DNA of 31,312 nt, from assembly GCA_030652805.1 (NCBI GenBank), contig JAUSPT010000102.1, forward strand, positions 1 to 31,312, in the 5' to 3' direction. The notes beneath the pieces are model-generated. The model searched no databases and had not been told where the DNA came from. It saw nothing but the letters and a program-made list of their open reading frames with translations. Numbering within the stretch: the first letter of the stretch is position 1; each line of letters opens with the position of its first letter. Shown here piece by piece: positions 1 through 8,523 of the stretch. The position numbers were made by a program, and so were the translations under genes. This DNA comes from a bacterium (lineage in GTDB: Bacteria > JAHJDO01).

Positions 1-5
1 AAAAA

Positions 6-131
6 ATGATACTATATATCAATATCAATCAAGCTGGAAAGGAGGTGGCAGAGAGCTTGAATTGTCGTGGCGTTTCTACGTATAAAGTAAAAATGCAAAA
101 AAAGTTGAAAAGATCAACTTTTTATAACTAA
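6..131 (+). CDS. 41-codon open frame inside the terminal repeat, possibly the 3' end of a longer gene
   Basis: The frame runs from ATG at 6 to TAA at 129-131 and is present identically, on the minus strand, in the right-hand repeat. The frame is also open to the contig edge, so the true gene may begin outside. The residues KEVAESLN followed by a basic tail ending KKLKRSTFYN loosely resemble the recognition-helix region of a LuxR-type helix-turn-helix, or the LN-x-RG segment of serine recombinases. The match is too short to assign. The stop falls just after the hairpin at 99-123, as at the end of a transcription unit. I do not recognise the family. Confidence 0.3.
   Translation: MILYININQAGKEVAESLNCRGVSTYKVKMQKKLKRSTFYN
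99..123 (+). terminator. Hairpin with 10-bp arms and T-run, terminator-like
   Basis: Arms 99-108 and 114-123 are perfect complements around a 5-base loop. The arm is A-rich on the left and T-rich on the right, like a weak bidirectional intrinsic terminator. A second copy lies at 140-162 with 9-bp arms, and the mirror copy lies at 31189-31213. The low GC content of the stem makes terminator function uncertain. Confidence 0.4.
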
Positions 132-179
132 ACTATAACAAAAGTTGAAAAGATCAACTTTTTATAACTAAACTATAAC
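100..179. repeat. Two exact tandem copies of a 40-bp unit
   Basis: Bases 100-139 and 140-179 are identical. Each carries the hairpin and the TAA stop. The right-hand terminal repeat has only one copy. Because 40 is not a multiple of three, the second copy shifts the reading frame by one base, and the frame after the second TAA stays open to the stop at about 262-264. The left flank therefore differs from the right flank exactly at this duplication. Confidence 0.95.
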
Positions 180-308
180 TTTAATTTATTATGGCAGAGA
201 AGATTGGAAAAAATGCGAAAAAGAAGAAGCAGAAATAGCAGAGAAAGAAATAGATAGATTTTAATTACGGGTGCTGAAATACTGCAATAAAAATATGAAG
301 GCAAAACG
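180..308. other. Short gap before the first genes; possible 3' remnant of a gene
   Basis: Continuing in frame after the TAA of the second 40-bp unit, the sequence reads a charged tail rich in Lys and Glu (GREDWKKCEKEEAEIAEKE) and stops at about 262-264. It has no start codon of its own in that frame, so it may be the remains of a gene cut by the repeat, or chance. No RNA gene or clear promoter was recognised here. Confidence 0.3.
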
Positions 309-380
309 ATGTCAATAATAGACCTAATTGTTCTCGTGCTAGTGTTGAACGTGATTTTCTGGTTTTCGGGAATTAGCTAA
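309..380 (+). CDS. 23-residue hydrophobic single-segment membrane peptide
   Basis: An ATG at 309 is preceded by GAAGG at a normal spacing. The frame encodes MSIIDLIVLVLVLNVIFWF followed by SGIS and stops with TAA at 378-380, immediately before the ATG of the next gene at 381. Nearly the whole peptide is one hydrophobic span, as in small type I toxins or small membrane regulators, but no family is recognised. The downstream gene has no clear ribosome site of its own, so translation of this peptide may drive it. The alternative is a chance leader frame. The good ribosome site and exact abutment argue for a real gene. Confidence 0.5.
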   Translation: MSIIDLIVLVLVLNVIFWFSGIS

Positions 381-1466
381 ATGTCACAAATGCCTGAACC
401 TATTTCGCGATTTTTTGAAGGTGAAGAAGCTGAGTTTTTCTATGATGACATAGATTCTTTAATTAGCGAGTTTTACCTTTTAACAGAAGTTCCTTTTAGT
501 AAATACAATCTATTAATATACTCCGAATTATATGTTCTAGAAAACTGGCTTAGACGCATCATTTACACACTCCTGCTTGCTAAATTTGGGAAAGACTGGA
601 AAGGAGTTATTCCAGAAAAGATTTTAAACGACTTAAAAAGAAGGTTAAAAGAAACACGAGATCGTGTTTATCTGGATTGCGAGAACAACGATAATGTAAT
701 TTGGTTAACAACATTAGGCGAGTTAAGTCAATTATTTAAGCTGGAGTCTATTATGCCAATATTAAAAGATATTACGACTTATAGCGGCAAGTTAATATCG
801 TCTAAAATTGAAGATTTAGGAGAAATAAGAAATATAATAGGGCATAATCGAGCAATAGGAAAATCAACCTTTGAGATTTATAGAGGTGTGTTAAAAACCT
901 TTAACGTGTTATTGAAGTCTTTTAAAAACAAAATAATCCACATGAAAGGCATAAAGCTGATTAGGGAGAGAGATGAGTATAGTGTCCCCTCAAGTATTTA
1001 TTTCAATATACAAAATAGACATAACAAGGGCAAAAAAAACTCAGAAAAATTAGAAGCTTTGTTTATAGATACACCATATTTTTATTTTCTTTGGGACATT
1101 GATGAAGACAAGCAAAAAAAGGAGCATTATGTTAATATATCTACCTTGTTGGACCTTTTTGGCGATTTAACTGAGTATATAATGGCATTTTTCTTGCAAA
1201 GCATATATGATACGGACACTATGGGGGTCACAGGACTTCGGATAGCAATACCGAAAAACTGTGACTATAAGATGTTACAAAAAATCTACAAAACATTCTT
1301 ACGATCTTGCGATAGTATATGGACAGATAAGAGGGCTTATGACGAGCAAGAAGCAAAATTTGTGTGTCATCCCAAAATATGGTTTTATGAGACTGAAGAC
1401 ACTTACCAAGAGATTATAAAATCCAAACAAAAAGGCAAGCTATTTACCCAATATGATGAAATTTGA
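381..1466 (+). CDS. HEPN-domain protein, probable ribonuclease-type defence or toxin effector
   Basis: The 361-residue product has an all-helical N-terminal half. An ELYVLENWLRR segment (about residues 49-59) precedes R150-N-I-I-G-H155, the R-x4-H motif with Asn after Arg that marks HEPN domains. In active members this motif is the metal-independent RNase site. The arrangement resembles Swt1-type HEPN proteins found in abortive-infection and toxin modules. The C-terminal half (about 180-361) is not recognised and may sense or bind a partner. Translation starts directly after the stop of the 23-residue membrane peptide, and no obvious antitoxin nucleotidyltransferase is nearby. Its position next to a repeated element suits an accessory gene. 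The HEPN call is from motif only. Confidence 0.55.
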   Translation: MSQMPEPISRFFEGEEAEFFYDDIDSLISEFYLLTEVPFSKYNLLIYSELYVLENWLRRIIYTLLLAKFGKDWKGVIPEKILNDLKRRLKETRDRVYLDCENNDNVIWLTTLGELSQLFKLESIMPILKDITTYSGKLISSKIEDLGEIRNIIGHNRAIGKSTFEIYRGVLKTFNVLLKSFKNKIIHMKGIKLIRERDEYSVPSSIYFNIQNRHNKGKKNSEKLEALFIDTPYFYFLWDIDEDKQKKEHYVNISTLLDLFGDLTEYIMAFFLQSIYDTDTMGVTGLRIAIPKNCDYKMLQKIYKTFLRSCDSIWTDKRAYDEQEAKFVCHPKIWFYETEDTYQEIIKSKQKGKLFTQYDEI

Positions 1467-1511
1467 TATACTTAATAGTATGAACGCAATACAAAATATG
1501 GATGTAAATAA

Positions 1512-3296
1512 ATGACACAAACTAGGCAGTGGAAAAGGACTCACCTCTGCGGACATGTGAGTAAGAAGGATGTTGGGCAGCGGGTTGTTGTAATGGGATG
1601 GGCGAGAAAATTACGTGACCATGGAGGGGTGATATTCATTGATATTGCTGACAGAGAGGGGATTGTACAGATCGTATGCAACACTGAGGTTAGCGCAGAG
1701 ACACATAAGATAGCAGGTAGTATAAGAAACGAATGGGTCATTGCAGTAAGTGGAGAAGTAAAAAACAGAACTTCTGACACAATCAATCTTGGTATTCCAA
1801 CCGGAGAAATAGAGATATTCGCAGAAGAGATAAAGATATTCTCTCAGTCAAAGGCATTGCCGTTTGAAATTGCAGATGATATAGAAACGGCAGAGGATAT
1901 AAGGCTAAAATACAGATATCTTGACCTGCGTCGCCCCTCTATGTTGGAAAATATAATCATAAGACATAAAGTGTGTCAGGCTACAAGAAGCTATTTATCT
2001 AACCAGGGCTTTATAGAAATAGAGACCCCTGTACTTACAAAAAGCACTCCTGAAGGGGCAAGGGATTATCTTGTTCCGAGCCGCATTAATCCCGGTAAAT
2101 TTTTCGCTTTGCCTCAGTCTCCACAAGTATTTAAACAGATTCTAATGGTTGCTGGTATAGATAAGTACTTCCAAATCGCTAAATGTTTCAGAGATGAAGA
2201 TCTTCGCGCTGACAGACAGCCTGAATTCACTCAAATAGACATGGAGATGTCATTTGTAGACGAAGAGGATGTCTATAAACTAACAGAAGGTCTAGTGTCC
2301 CGTATTTTTAGTGAAGTTTTAAATAAGAAAATAAAAACTCCTTTTAAACGGTTTACATACAAAGATTCAATGAGCATATACGGAACTGATAAGCCCGACA
2401 TCCGGTTCGGGCTTGAATTTGTAGACATTGTAGACATTTTTAAAAACACCTCATTTAACGTGTTTAAAAAGGTCATTGAAAATGGCGGGCAAATAAAAGC
2501 AATAAACATTAAAGACGGTGCTCAGATTTCATTGAAGGAAATAGAAACTCTTATTTCAATTGCATGCGCAGGCGGCGCAAAAGGAATGGCATGGATAAGA
2601 GTTGCAGAGGACGGAATGAAATCTCCTATAATCAAGTTTTTTAAAGAAGATGAAATTGATCTGCTTTCAAAGAAAATGCATACAGAAGTTGGGGATCTAC
2701 TTGTATTTGTTGGCGATACTCCGGACGTTGTTGCTGATTCATTAAAAGAAGTGCGAAACTATGTTGGGAAAAAGATGGATCTTATTAATAATGACAAATT
2801 TGAATTCGTCTGGGTCACAGATTATCCCTTACTAAAATGGAATGAAGAAGAGGAAAGGTTTCAGTCAGAGCATCATCCCTTTACAGCGCCCAAGGAAGAA
2901 GATGTTCCATTACTTGACACTGCTCCTGGGAAAATAATGTCCAGATCTTATGATTTAGTATTAAACGGAGTTGAAGTATGTAGCGGCAGCATAAGAATTC
3001 ACTCCAGAGAGATACAGGAGAAAGTTTTTAAGCTTTTGAAAATTGATAGGGGAGAGGCAAAAAAAAGATTTGGTCATTTGCTTGAAGCGTTCGATTATGG
3101 AGTTCCTCCACACGGAGGTATTGCTCCTGGATTGGATAGGCTTATAATGCTTATGACTGGAAGTAAATCAATTAGAGATGTGATTGCATTTCCTAAAACC
3201 CAAAAAGCTATTTCTCTCATGGACGGCTCTCCGTCAGATGTGACTGAAAACCAACTGAAGGAATTACACATTAGACTATTAAAAGGCAATGAATAA
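1512..3296 (+). CDS. aspS: Aspartyl-tRNA synthetase, bacterial type
   Basis: This enzyme charges tRNA with Asp in the cytoplasm. The 594 residues have the bacterial layout: an N-terminal OB anticodon-binding domain, a class II catalytic core split by the GAD insertion domain, and a C-terminal catalytic part. Visible motifs are YRYLDLRR (motif 1 area), [19 protein letters not shown] (motif 2) and [15 protein letters not shown] (motif 3). The OB domain reads [12 protein letters not shown] His at this place is typical of non-discriminating AspRS, which also charges tRNA-Asn, whereas discriminating E. coli AspRS has Leu there. If so, a GatCAB amidotransferase should exist elsewhere in the genome. 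The last codons overlap the next gene by 8 bp. The ribosome site before ATG 1512 is weak. Confidence 0.97.
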   Translation: MTQTRQWKRTHLCGHVSKKDVGQRVVVMGWARKLRDHGGVIFIDIADREGIVQIVCNTEVSAETHKIAGSIRNEWVIAVSGEVKNRTSDTINLGIPTGEIEIFAEEIKIFSQSKALPFEIADDIETAEDIRLKYRYLDLRRPSMLENIIIRHKVCQATRSYLSNQGFIEIETPVLTKSTPEGARDYLVPSRINPGKFFALPQSPQVFKQILMVAGIDKYFQIAKCFRDEDLRADRQPEFTQIDMEMSFVDEEDVYKLTEGLVSRIFSEVLNKKIKTPFKRFTYKDSMSIYGTDKPDIRFGLEFVDIVDIFKNTSFNVFKKVIENGGQIKAINIKDGAQISLKEIETLISIACAGGAKGMAWIRVAEDGMKSPIIKFFKEDEIDLLSKKMHTEVGDLLVFVGDTPDVVADSLKEVRNYVGKKMDLINNDKFEFVWVTDYPLLKWNEEEERFQSEHHPFTAPKEEDVPLLDTAPGKIMSRSYDLVLNGVEVCSGSIRIHSREIQEKVFKLLKIDRGEAKKRFGHLLEAFDYGVPPHGGIAPGLDRLIMLMTGSKSIRDVIAFPKTQKAISLMDGSPSDVTENQLKELHIRLLKGNE

Positions 3297-5475
3297 ATCC
3301 AATATTACTAAGAGAAAAAAGATCCTGTACCGCTGGCTGCTTGGAATAGTGGTGTACTTTGCGCTTGTAGGCTCATTAATTCCCAATATTAAAGTACCTA
3401 GAATAAATATTAAAGAATCAGATATTGCCAAAGTCGACATTTTTTCTCCGTGTAACTTCCCTGTTGTAGATAAAGAAAAAACGGCCATTGCCCAACAGGA
3501 AGCTGTGCGCAAGGCAAAACCTGTTTATGAGATAGACACTAAAATACTACAGGTCAGTAGAAAAAAGTTATACCAATTTTTTGATGAAATAGAAAAGTTA
3601 TATCAGTCAAAGATTAAAACACCAGAACATGATATAGAAATACCTGAAGAAATTGCAGGAATTACACTATCTTCTAAACTAACAAATTTATTTGTTGAAT
3701 ATTATGACAAAAAACTGGAAGAAAAAAACAAAGATATTCTTACAGACCTGTTTTCAGCGGGTATCGTTAAACAAAAGAAGGAGATTACTGGAGATTTCAA
3801 GGAAGTTTTCTTAAAAGACGTACATTCTGATACAAGTCGGGAAGTGCCTGCAAATGCGATAATCTCTATGGATAATATAGATACCCTTATCCAGTCTAGT
3901 GTCGAAAAAAACATTCAAAACGGAAAATTACTAAAACCAATAAGCAAGCTCATTAAAGCCCTTATTGTTCCAAACATATCTTATGATCGCATAGAAACAG
4001 AAAAGGAAAAAGAACGAGCTGTTAAGAATGCTCCTCTGCAATATAAAACGATATCTAAAGGAGAAAGCATAATAAGAAAAGGAGAAAAAGTTACAAAGGA
4101 ACAATTAGAATATATAAATGCCCTAAATCAGTTTTCGGAGAAATCCCGCCTTAACTGGCTTAAACAGATTGCAGGTGTATGTCTTTCCTTTCTTATAATC
4201 ATCTTCATCCTGAATATATACATTAATAAGTTCTTACAGCACGTATTTTCGAATATTACCTCACTGGCTATTGTCAGCTTGGTTACTATAGGCTTTGTAG
4301 CTATTAACAAAATCATTCTTACTTTTTCTCTATCTCCATATTTAATCCCAACAGCTGCAGTGGCAATCATGCTGGCTACATTACTTAATGTTGAGATAGC
4401 TTTTATAATAAATCTAGCACTCTGTATTTTTATTGGCATAGCTACGGATTATAAGTTCGATTATTTCTTTGTTGCAACAGTTGGTGGGATAACTGCCATA
4501 CTTTACAGCACTCAGACCAAGCGCCGAATTGATATAATAAAAATTGGTTTTATAGTTGGCTTAGTGAATGTAGCAACAATAATAAGCATAGATCTACATA
4601 AGGGAATAATTTTAGGCATGATGTTTGATCATATCAAATGGGGCTTTGCTAATGGCATTATCTCATCATTCATTGCTGCAGGGCTTCTGCCAATACTGGA
4701 GCACTCATTTAATATCCCAACTGACGCAAAACTTCTTGAATTACTCGACCTTAATCGGCCTATACTTAAACAGCTTTCCAAAGAAGCGCCCGGAACATAT
4801 CAAAGCTGTCTTGCTGTTGGAACTCTTGCAGAAGCTGCCAGTGACAGCATAAAGGCAAACTCTTTACTTACTAAAGTCGCATCTTATTACCACGACATAG
4901 GAAAAATTAAGAAGGCTTCATACTTTATTGAAAACCAAATTCAGAACAAAAATATACATAATAAAATAACTCCAATTATGAGCAACCTCGTATTAATCTC
5001 TCATGTAAAAGACGGTGTTAAAGCTGCAAAAGAGGCAAATTTGCCTAAACTTATAATTGATATTATTGAACAGCATCATGGTACAACTCTGACTTCTTTT
5101 TTCTTTCAGCGCGCATTGGAAAAGGACAATAGTAACTCCGTAAAAGAAGAAGATTTCCGCTATCCAGGCCCAAAACCACAGACAAAGGAAGCGGCGGTTG
5201 TAATGCTTGCAGACTCTGTAGAAGCTGCATCCAGAACATTAGATGATCCAACTTCAAGCAGAATTAAGACTATGGTTGAAAAAATTATAAACAACAAATT
5301 TAGTGACCATCAACTGAATGAGAGCGCTTTAACCCTAAAAGATCTGAGCAAGATTGCTAAAAGCTTTACGCATATCTTGATAAGTATGTTTCATACAAGA
5401 ATTGAATACCCTGATACAAATGGAAGTAATGAAAGTAGAGATAACCAATCTTCAAAAAAAGACAAAAATAAATAA
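3289..5475 (+). CDS. pgpH: 7TM-HD family phosphohydrolase (PgpH/YqfF-like c-di-AMP phosphodiesterase)
   Basis: In characterised members this membrane protein degrades cyclic di-AMP in the cytoplasm. The 728 residues show an N-terminal membrane anchor (about 10-30), an extracytoplasmic 7TMR-HDED domain containing [13 protein letters not shown], a block of seven membrane segments (about 290-480), and a cytoplasmic HD domain with H535-D536 in YYHDIGK, SHVKDG, EQHHGTT and [11 protein letters not shown]. The motif that normally reads PGTYxHS reads PGTYQSC here, so Ser506 replaces a conserved metal-binding His exactly 29 residues before the HD pair. The start overlaps the end of aspS by 8 bp with AAAAGG just upstream. 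The gene lies directly before ybeY, as in many bacteria. Confidence 0.93.
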   Translation: MNKSNITKRKKILYRWLLGIVVYFALVGSLIPNIKVPRINIKESDIAKVDIFSPCNFPVVDKEKTAIAQQEAVRKAKPVYEIDTKILQVSRKKLYQFFDEIEKLYQSKIKTPEHDIEIPEEIAGITLSSKLTNLFVEYYDKKLEEKNKDILTDLFSAGIVKQKKEITGDFKEVFLKDVHSDTSREVPANAIISMDNIDTLIQSSVEKNIQNGKLLKPISKLIKALIVPNISYDRIETEKEKERAVKNAPLQYKTISKGESIIRKGEKVTKEQLEYINALNQFSEKSRLNWLKQIAGVCLSFLIIIFILNIYINKFLQHVFSNITSLAIVSLVTIGFVAINKIILTFSLSPYLIPTAAVAIMLATLLNVEIAFIINLALCIFIGIATDYKFDYFFVATVGGITAILYSTQTKRRIDIIKIGFIVGLVNVATIISIDLHKGIILGMMFDHIKWGFANGIISSFIAAGLLPILEHSFNIPTDAKLLELLDLNRPILKQLSKEAPGTYQSCLAVGTLAEAASDSIKANSLLTKVASYYHDIGKIKKASYFIENQIQNKNIHNKITPIMSNLVLISHVKDGVKAAKEANLPKLIIDIIEQHHGTTLTSFFFQRALEKDNSNSVKEEDFRYPGPKPQTKEAAVVMLADSVEAASRTLDDPTSSRIKTMVEKIINNKFSDHQLNESALTLKDLSKIAKSFTHILISMFHTRIEYPDTNGSNESRDNQSSKKDKNK

Positions 5476-5863
5476 CAGTCTGATTAGAAAAGCTATTTTA
5501 CACACATTAAAAAGCGAAAGGTGTCCTAAAGACACTCACGTTAGTGTTGCCATTGCGGCGGATTCTAAGATAAAACAGTTGAATAAAACATACAGGGGAA
5601 AATGCTCCATTACTGATATTCTGGCATTTCCAATGCAAGAGAAAGAGTTCCCGCAAATATGCAAAGGCATACTTGGAGAGATTGTAATATCTGCAGAATC
5701 AGCTGAAGTACAGGCAAAAAACATGAATATTCCCTTTGATGAGGAAATGATACGTCTATCAATACACGGAACATTACACTTGCTTTCATATACAGATACA
5801 TCTATACGTAACGCAAAAAAGATGACAACTCGCCAGGAACAGCTGGTAAGGGAATTAATATGA
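5429..5863 (+). CDS. ybeY: Endoribonuclease YbeY (16S rRNA maturation / ribosome quality control)
   Basis: YbeY is a small zinc-dependent endoribonuclease. The chosen start is ATG 5429 (144 residues, MKVEITN), which has GGAAG upstream. An earlier in-frame ATG lies at 5420 and the open frame extends back to 5402, inside pgpH. The fold is supported by VSVAIAADSKIKQLNKTYRG, TDILAFP and the zinc motif H113-GTL-H117. The normal third ligand, in GYDH, is changed: the sequence reads SYTD, with Asp123 at the His position. Asp could still bind zinc. The start overlaps pgpH by 47 bp, and the stop overlaps the next start as ATGA. Confidence 0.92.
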   Translation: MKVEITNLQKKTKINNSLIRKAILHTLKSERCPKDTHVSVAIAADSKIKQLNKTYRGKCSITDILAFPMQEKEFPQICKGILGEIVISAESAEVQAKNMNIPFDEEMIRLSIHGTLHLLSYTDTSIRNAKKMTTRQEQLVRELI

Positions 5864-6576
5864 GGCAGAGAAGAAGTTTATTAGAAAGCTTCAACAGCGC
5901 TATTGATGGATTTGTATATACTCTGAAAACACAAAAAAATATGAGGATTCATTTTCTCATAGCTGCTGTTGTTTTTATAATCAGTCTGTTTCTAAAGCTA
6001 ACAAGAGTTGAATTTATCATCCTGTGCTGTACAGTAACATTGGTTTTAGTCGCAGAGATGCTTAATACTGCTATTGAATTACTTATAGATATGTTTACAA
6101 AAGCGTATCATCCTGTAGCGCGTGTTGTTAAAAATATTGTTGCTGGAGTAGTTTTTATATGTTCTGTGAATGCTGTTCTTGTAGGCTATCTTCTTCTTGT
6201 TTATTCTCTGCAATCGCCTGCAGAATCAGTCATAGACAAGGCAAAAGGCTCAACGTATCACATCACGTTTATTGTTTTAATTGGAGTTCTGATGACTACT
6301 CTCATTACAAAAATATTTTTTAAGAGAGGGACTGTTCTGCATGGAGGAATGCCAAGCGGACATAGTGCCTTGGCATTTGCAATAGCTACAATCATAACTC
6401 TTCTAACATCACCAAATAAACTAATTATTGCTGCACTTGTCTTTTTACTGGCTTCTATGATAGCACGCAGTAGAGTAAAAAGACATATTCATACATGGTG
6501 GGAGGTAATTATGGGAGCTATATTTGGCACAACAGTAACTTTATTGATATTTCAAATATTATCAGCTAAAATATAA
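5860..6576 (+). CDS. Fused undecaprenol/diacylglycerol kinase (DgkA) and PAP2 lipid phosphatase
   Basis: The 238-residue membrane protein joins two lipid-recycling domains. Residues about 5-115 are DgkA-like, with the kinase signature AEMLNTAIELLIDM and three membrane segments. Residues about 130-238 are PAP2-like, with PSGHSA and SRVKRHIH. In the PAP2 third motif (SR-x5-H-x3-D) the last Asp is Glu (SRVKRHIHTWWE). DgkA homologues phosphorylate undecaprenol or diacylglycerol, while PAP2 proteins remove phosphate from polyprenyl or phosphatidyl lipids, so the fusion would place opposing or sequential steps of carrier-lipid recycling in one chain. ATG 5860 has AAGGGAA upstream and overlaps the ybeY stop by 4 bp. 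Similar fusions are known, so the call is fairly secure. The actual lipid is not. Confidence 0.88.
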   Translation: MRQRRSLLESFNSAIDGFVYTLKTQKNMRIHFLIAAVVFIISLFLKLTRVEFIILCCTVTLVLVAEMLNTAIELLIDMFTKAYHPVARVVKNIVAGVVFICSVNAVLVGYLLLVYSLQSPAESVIDKAKGSTYHITFIVLIGVLMTTLITKIFFKRGTVLHGGMPSGHSALAFAIATIITLLTSPNKLIIAALVFLLASMIARSRVKRHIHTWWEVIMGAIFGTTVTLLIFQILSAKI

Positions 6577-6593
6577 AAAGGAGACAATACTAA

Positions 6594-7895
6594 TTGGACA
6601 TACAATCTATATTTCAGGGTATATGCCTTATCATTCTGCTTTTTCTGTCGGCATTTTTTTCCGGCATAGAGATAGCATTTATGGAGTTAAACAAGTTTCG
6701 CATAAAGAATCTTGTAGATAAAAATCCAAAAACAAAGAAGCTGTTATTCTGGCTGAAAAATCCTCACAAGGTTTTAACTGTTATTGCTATTTGCAACAAT
6801 TTCGTCAATATAGCTGCCTCAGCAATAGCAACTTCTATTGCAATTACTATTGCAGCAAAACATGGTATGACTAATAGTGCAGGTGTCGGTATATCAGTCG
6901 GTGTAATGACGTTTCTGATACTGGTTTTTGGAGAAATTACACCAAAAAATTTTGCTAAAATCAATTATGAAGCTCTTGCGTTATTTGCTATAACACCTGT
7001 TAGAATTCTCACAAATCTCCTTATGCCGGTTGTAAGAGCGTTACTGTTTATAACAAAAATTATTATAAGAATGTTTGGGGGACGGATTGAGAAAGAACCT
7101 AGTATTTTAACAGGAGAAGAGCTTAAAAGCCTTATAAGTGTTGGAAAGGAAGAGGGCGCAATTGAAGAAGAAGAGAAAGAAATGATCAACAGCATATTTG
7201 AATTCAGTGACACAATAGTAAGAGAAGTAATGGTTCCAAGGACTGATATTCAATCCATATATGTCAACGAAAGTATTTCTGAAGTAATAAAGAAAATCGT
7301 AGAAACACGTCATTCCAGAATACCAATCTATGAGAAAAACATTGATAATATAATAGGAATTTTATGTGTCAAGGACTTGATTCTTCGCTGGGAAAGTTAT
7401 AAACAGGGCGAAAATATTGCGTTAAAAGATTTAATGCGTGCTCCATATTTCGTCCCTGAAACCAAGAAAGCAAAGGATCTATTTACGCTATTTAAGAAGA
7501 AAAAAACTCATATGGCAATCGTTGTAGATGAATACGGCGGTACGGCGGGACTTGTTACTATTGAGGACGTAATAGAGGAAATTCTCGGGGAAATAGAGGA
7601 TGAACACGATCGCGAAGAGGACCAATTCCAAGATCTTGGCAATGGTGTGACTCTAATAGACGGAAGAACAAATATAGACGCGGTTAATGAAGAGCTTGAT
7701 ATACAGATTCCTCAAGGAGACGACCATGATTCTATAGCTGGATTTATTGTAAATAGATTAGGCAGAGTTCCCAAAACAGGTGAAATAGTAAACTACAAAA
7801 ATCTCAAGATAGTAATTGCTGAGGCAGGTCCAAGACATGTGAGCAAAATAAAGATCGCCAGATTAGAACCAAAGAAAGAGAATAAAAATGAATAA
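6594..7895 (+). CDS. CNNM/hemolysin-C family protein (DUF21, CBS pair, CorC/HlyC domain)
   Basis: The domain order is an N-terminal DUF21 membrane domain with four hydrophobic segments (about 1-190), two CBS domains (about 205-330, including VMVPRTDIQSI, SRIPIYE, GILCVKDL and DEYGGTAGLVTIEDVIEEI) and a C-terminal CorC/HlyC domain (about 345-425). Family members are linked to magnesium or cobalt transport and resistance. The hemolysin label is historical. At 433 residues the length is typical. The start is TTG 6594, supported by a strong AAAAAGGAG ending 10 bases upstream, with no better ATG nearby. The 3' end overlaps the next gene by 8 bp. Confidence 0.9.
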   Translation: MDIQSIFQGICLIILLFLSAFFSGIEIAFMELNKFRIKNLVDKNPKTKKLLFWLKNPHKVLTVIAICNNFVNIAASAIATSIAITIAAKHGMTNSAGVGISVGVMTFLILVFGEITPKNFAKINYEALALFAITPVRILTNLLMPVVRALLFITKIIIRMFGGRIEKEPSILTGEELKSLISVGKEEGAIEEEEKEMINSIFEFSDTIVREVMVPRTDIQSIYVNESISEVIKKIVETRHSRIPIYEKNIDNIIGILCVKDLILRWESYKQGENIALKDLMRAPYFVPETKKAKDLFTLFKKKKTHMAIVVDEYGGTAGLVTIEDVIEEILGEIEDEHDREEDQFQDLGNGVTLIDGRTNIDAVNEELDIQIPQGDDHDSIAGFIVNRLGRVPKTGEIVNYKNLKIVIAEAGPRHVSKIKIARLEPKKENKNE

Positions 7896-8520
7896 ATTGC
7901 TTTCTAAACTAAGAGTGAATTTTATGGCAGGTATTTTAGTTACACTGCCCCTGCTTATAACCTATGAAATTGTCAAATTCATAATTGTAAAAGTAAAAGT
8001 GCTGCATTTTGCAAATGTTGTTACGCCTGAATGGATAGAACAGCCTGTATATTTCAGATATATTATAACAGCGATAGTAGTGTTGATAATACTGGCAGCA
8101 ATTTTCATAATACTAACCGTTGTCGGGATGCTTGCGAGGAATGTTATTGGAAAACGCTTAATCCTTTTTGGAGAGAGCATTTTAGCAAAAATTCCAGTAG
8201 TAAATAAGATATACAGAGCAGTTCAACAAATTAGTCATGCTTTTGTAGGCAAAGTAATTTTTGCTCGTGTTGTTCTATTGCAATACCCACGTAAAGGGAT
8301 TTATTCTATAGGATTTGTGACTTCTGATACAAAAGGTGAAATAGGTACTGAAATTTCCAAGGATTCAATTAACGTATTCCTGCCTACAACACCAAATCCA
8401 ACCTCAGGATATTTATTGTTTGTATCTGAGAAGGATACAATTCCACTCTCTATGAGTGTTGAGGATGCCATGAAATTAGTGATTTCAGGTGGTGCAGTTA
8501 CACCAAATTATAACAAATAA
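7888..8520 (+). CDS. DUF502 family membrane protein
   Basis: The 210-residue product has two strong membrane segments (about 12-35 and 55-85, the latter rich in Ile and Val). They are followed by the family region beginning GESILAKIPVVNKIYRAVQQI and ending with PTTPNPTSGYLLFV and VEDAMKLVISGGA. DUF502 proteins are widespread in diderm bacteria, chloroplasts and mitochondria-related lineages. Their biochemical role is not established. The gene overlaps the CBS protein upstream, and lptC begins 3 bp after its stop, so it is co-transcribed with envelope genes. Confidence 0.88.
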   Translation: MNKLLSKLRVNFMAGILVTLPLLITYEIVKFIIVKVKVLHFANVVTPEWIEQPVYFRYIITAIVVLIILAAIFIILTVVGMLARNVIGKRLILFGESILAKIPVVNKIYRAVQQISHAFVGKVIFARVVLLQYPRKGIYSIGFVTSDTKGEIGTEISKDSINVFLPTTPNPTSGYLLFVSEKDTIPLSMSVEDAMKLVISGGAVTPNYNK

Positions 8521-8523
8521 AAA

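Larger units (their letters stand above)
1..139. repeat. Left copy of 139-bp terminal inverted repeat
   Basis: This sequence is the exact reverse complement of 31173-31311: base i pairs with base 31312-i over all 139 bases, and base 140 is the first mismatch. It contains a short open frame (6-131), a TAA stop at 129-131 and a hairpin at 99-123. Because the contig stops at this sequence on both sides, it is probably part of a longer multicopy element, with only its inner edge visible here. Nothing in it proves a transposase or known insertion sequence. Confidence 0.95.

Noticed and set aside
100-179. CRISPR array
   Set aside because: There are only two units, directly adjacent with no spacer between them, and no cas genes.
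5402-5428. Longer N terminus for YbeY from 5402
   Set aside because: The extra codons lie inside pgpH and lack a ribosome site. ATG 5429 gives the normal family N terminus.
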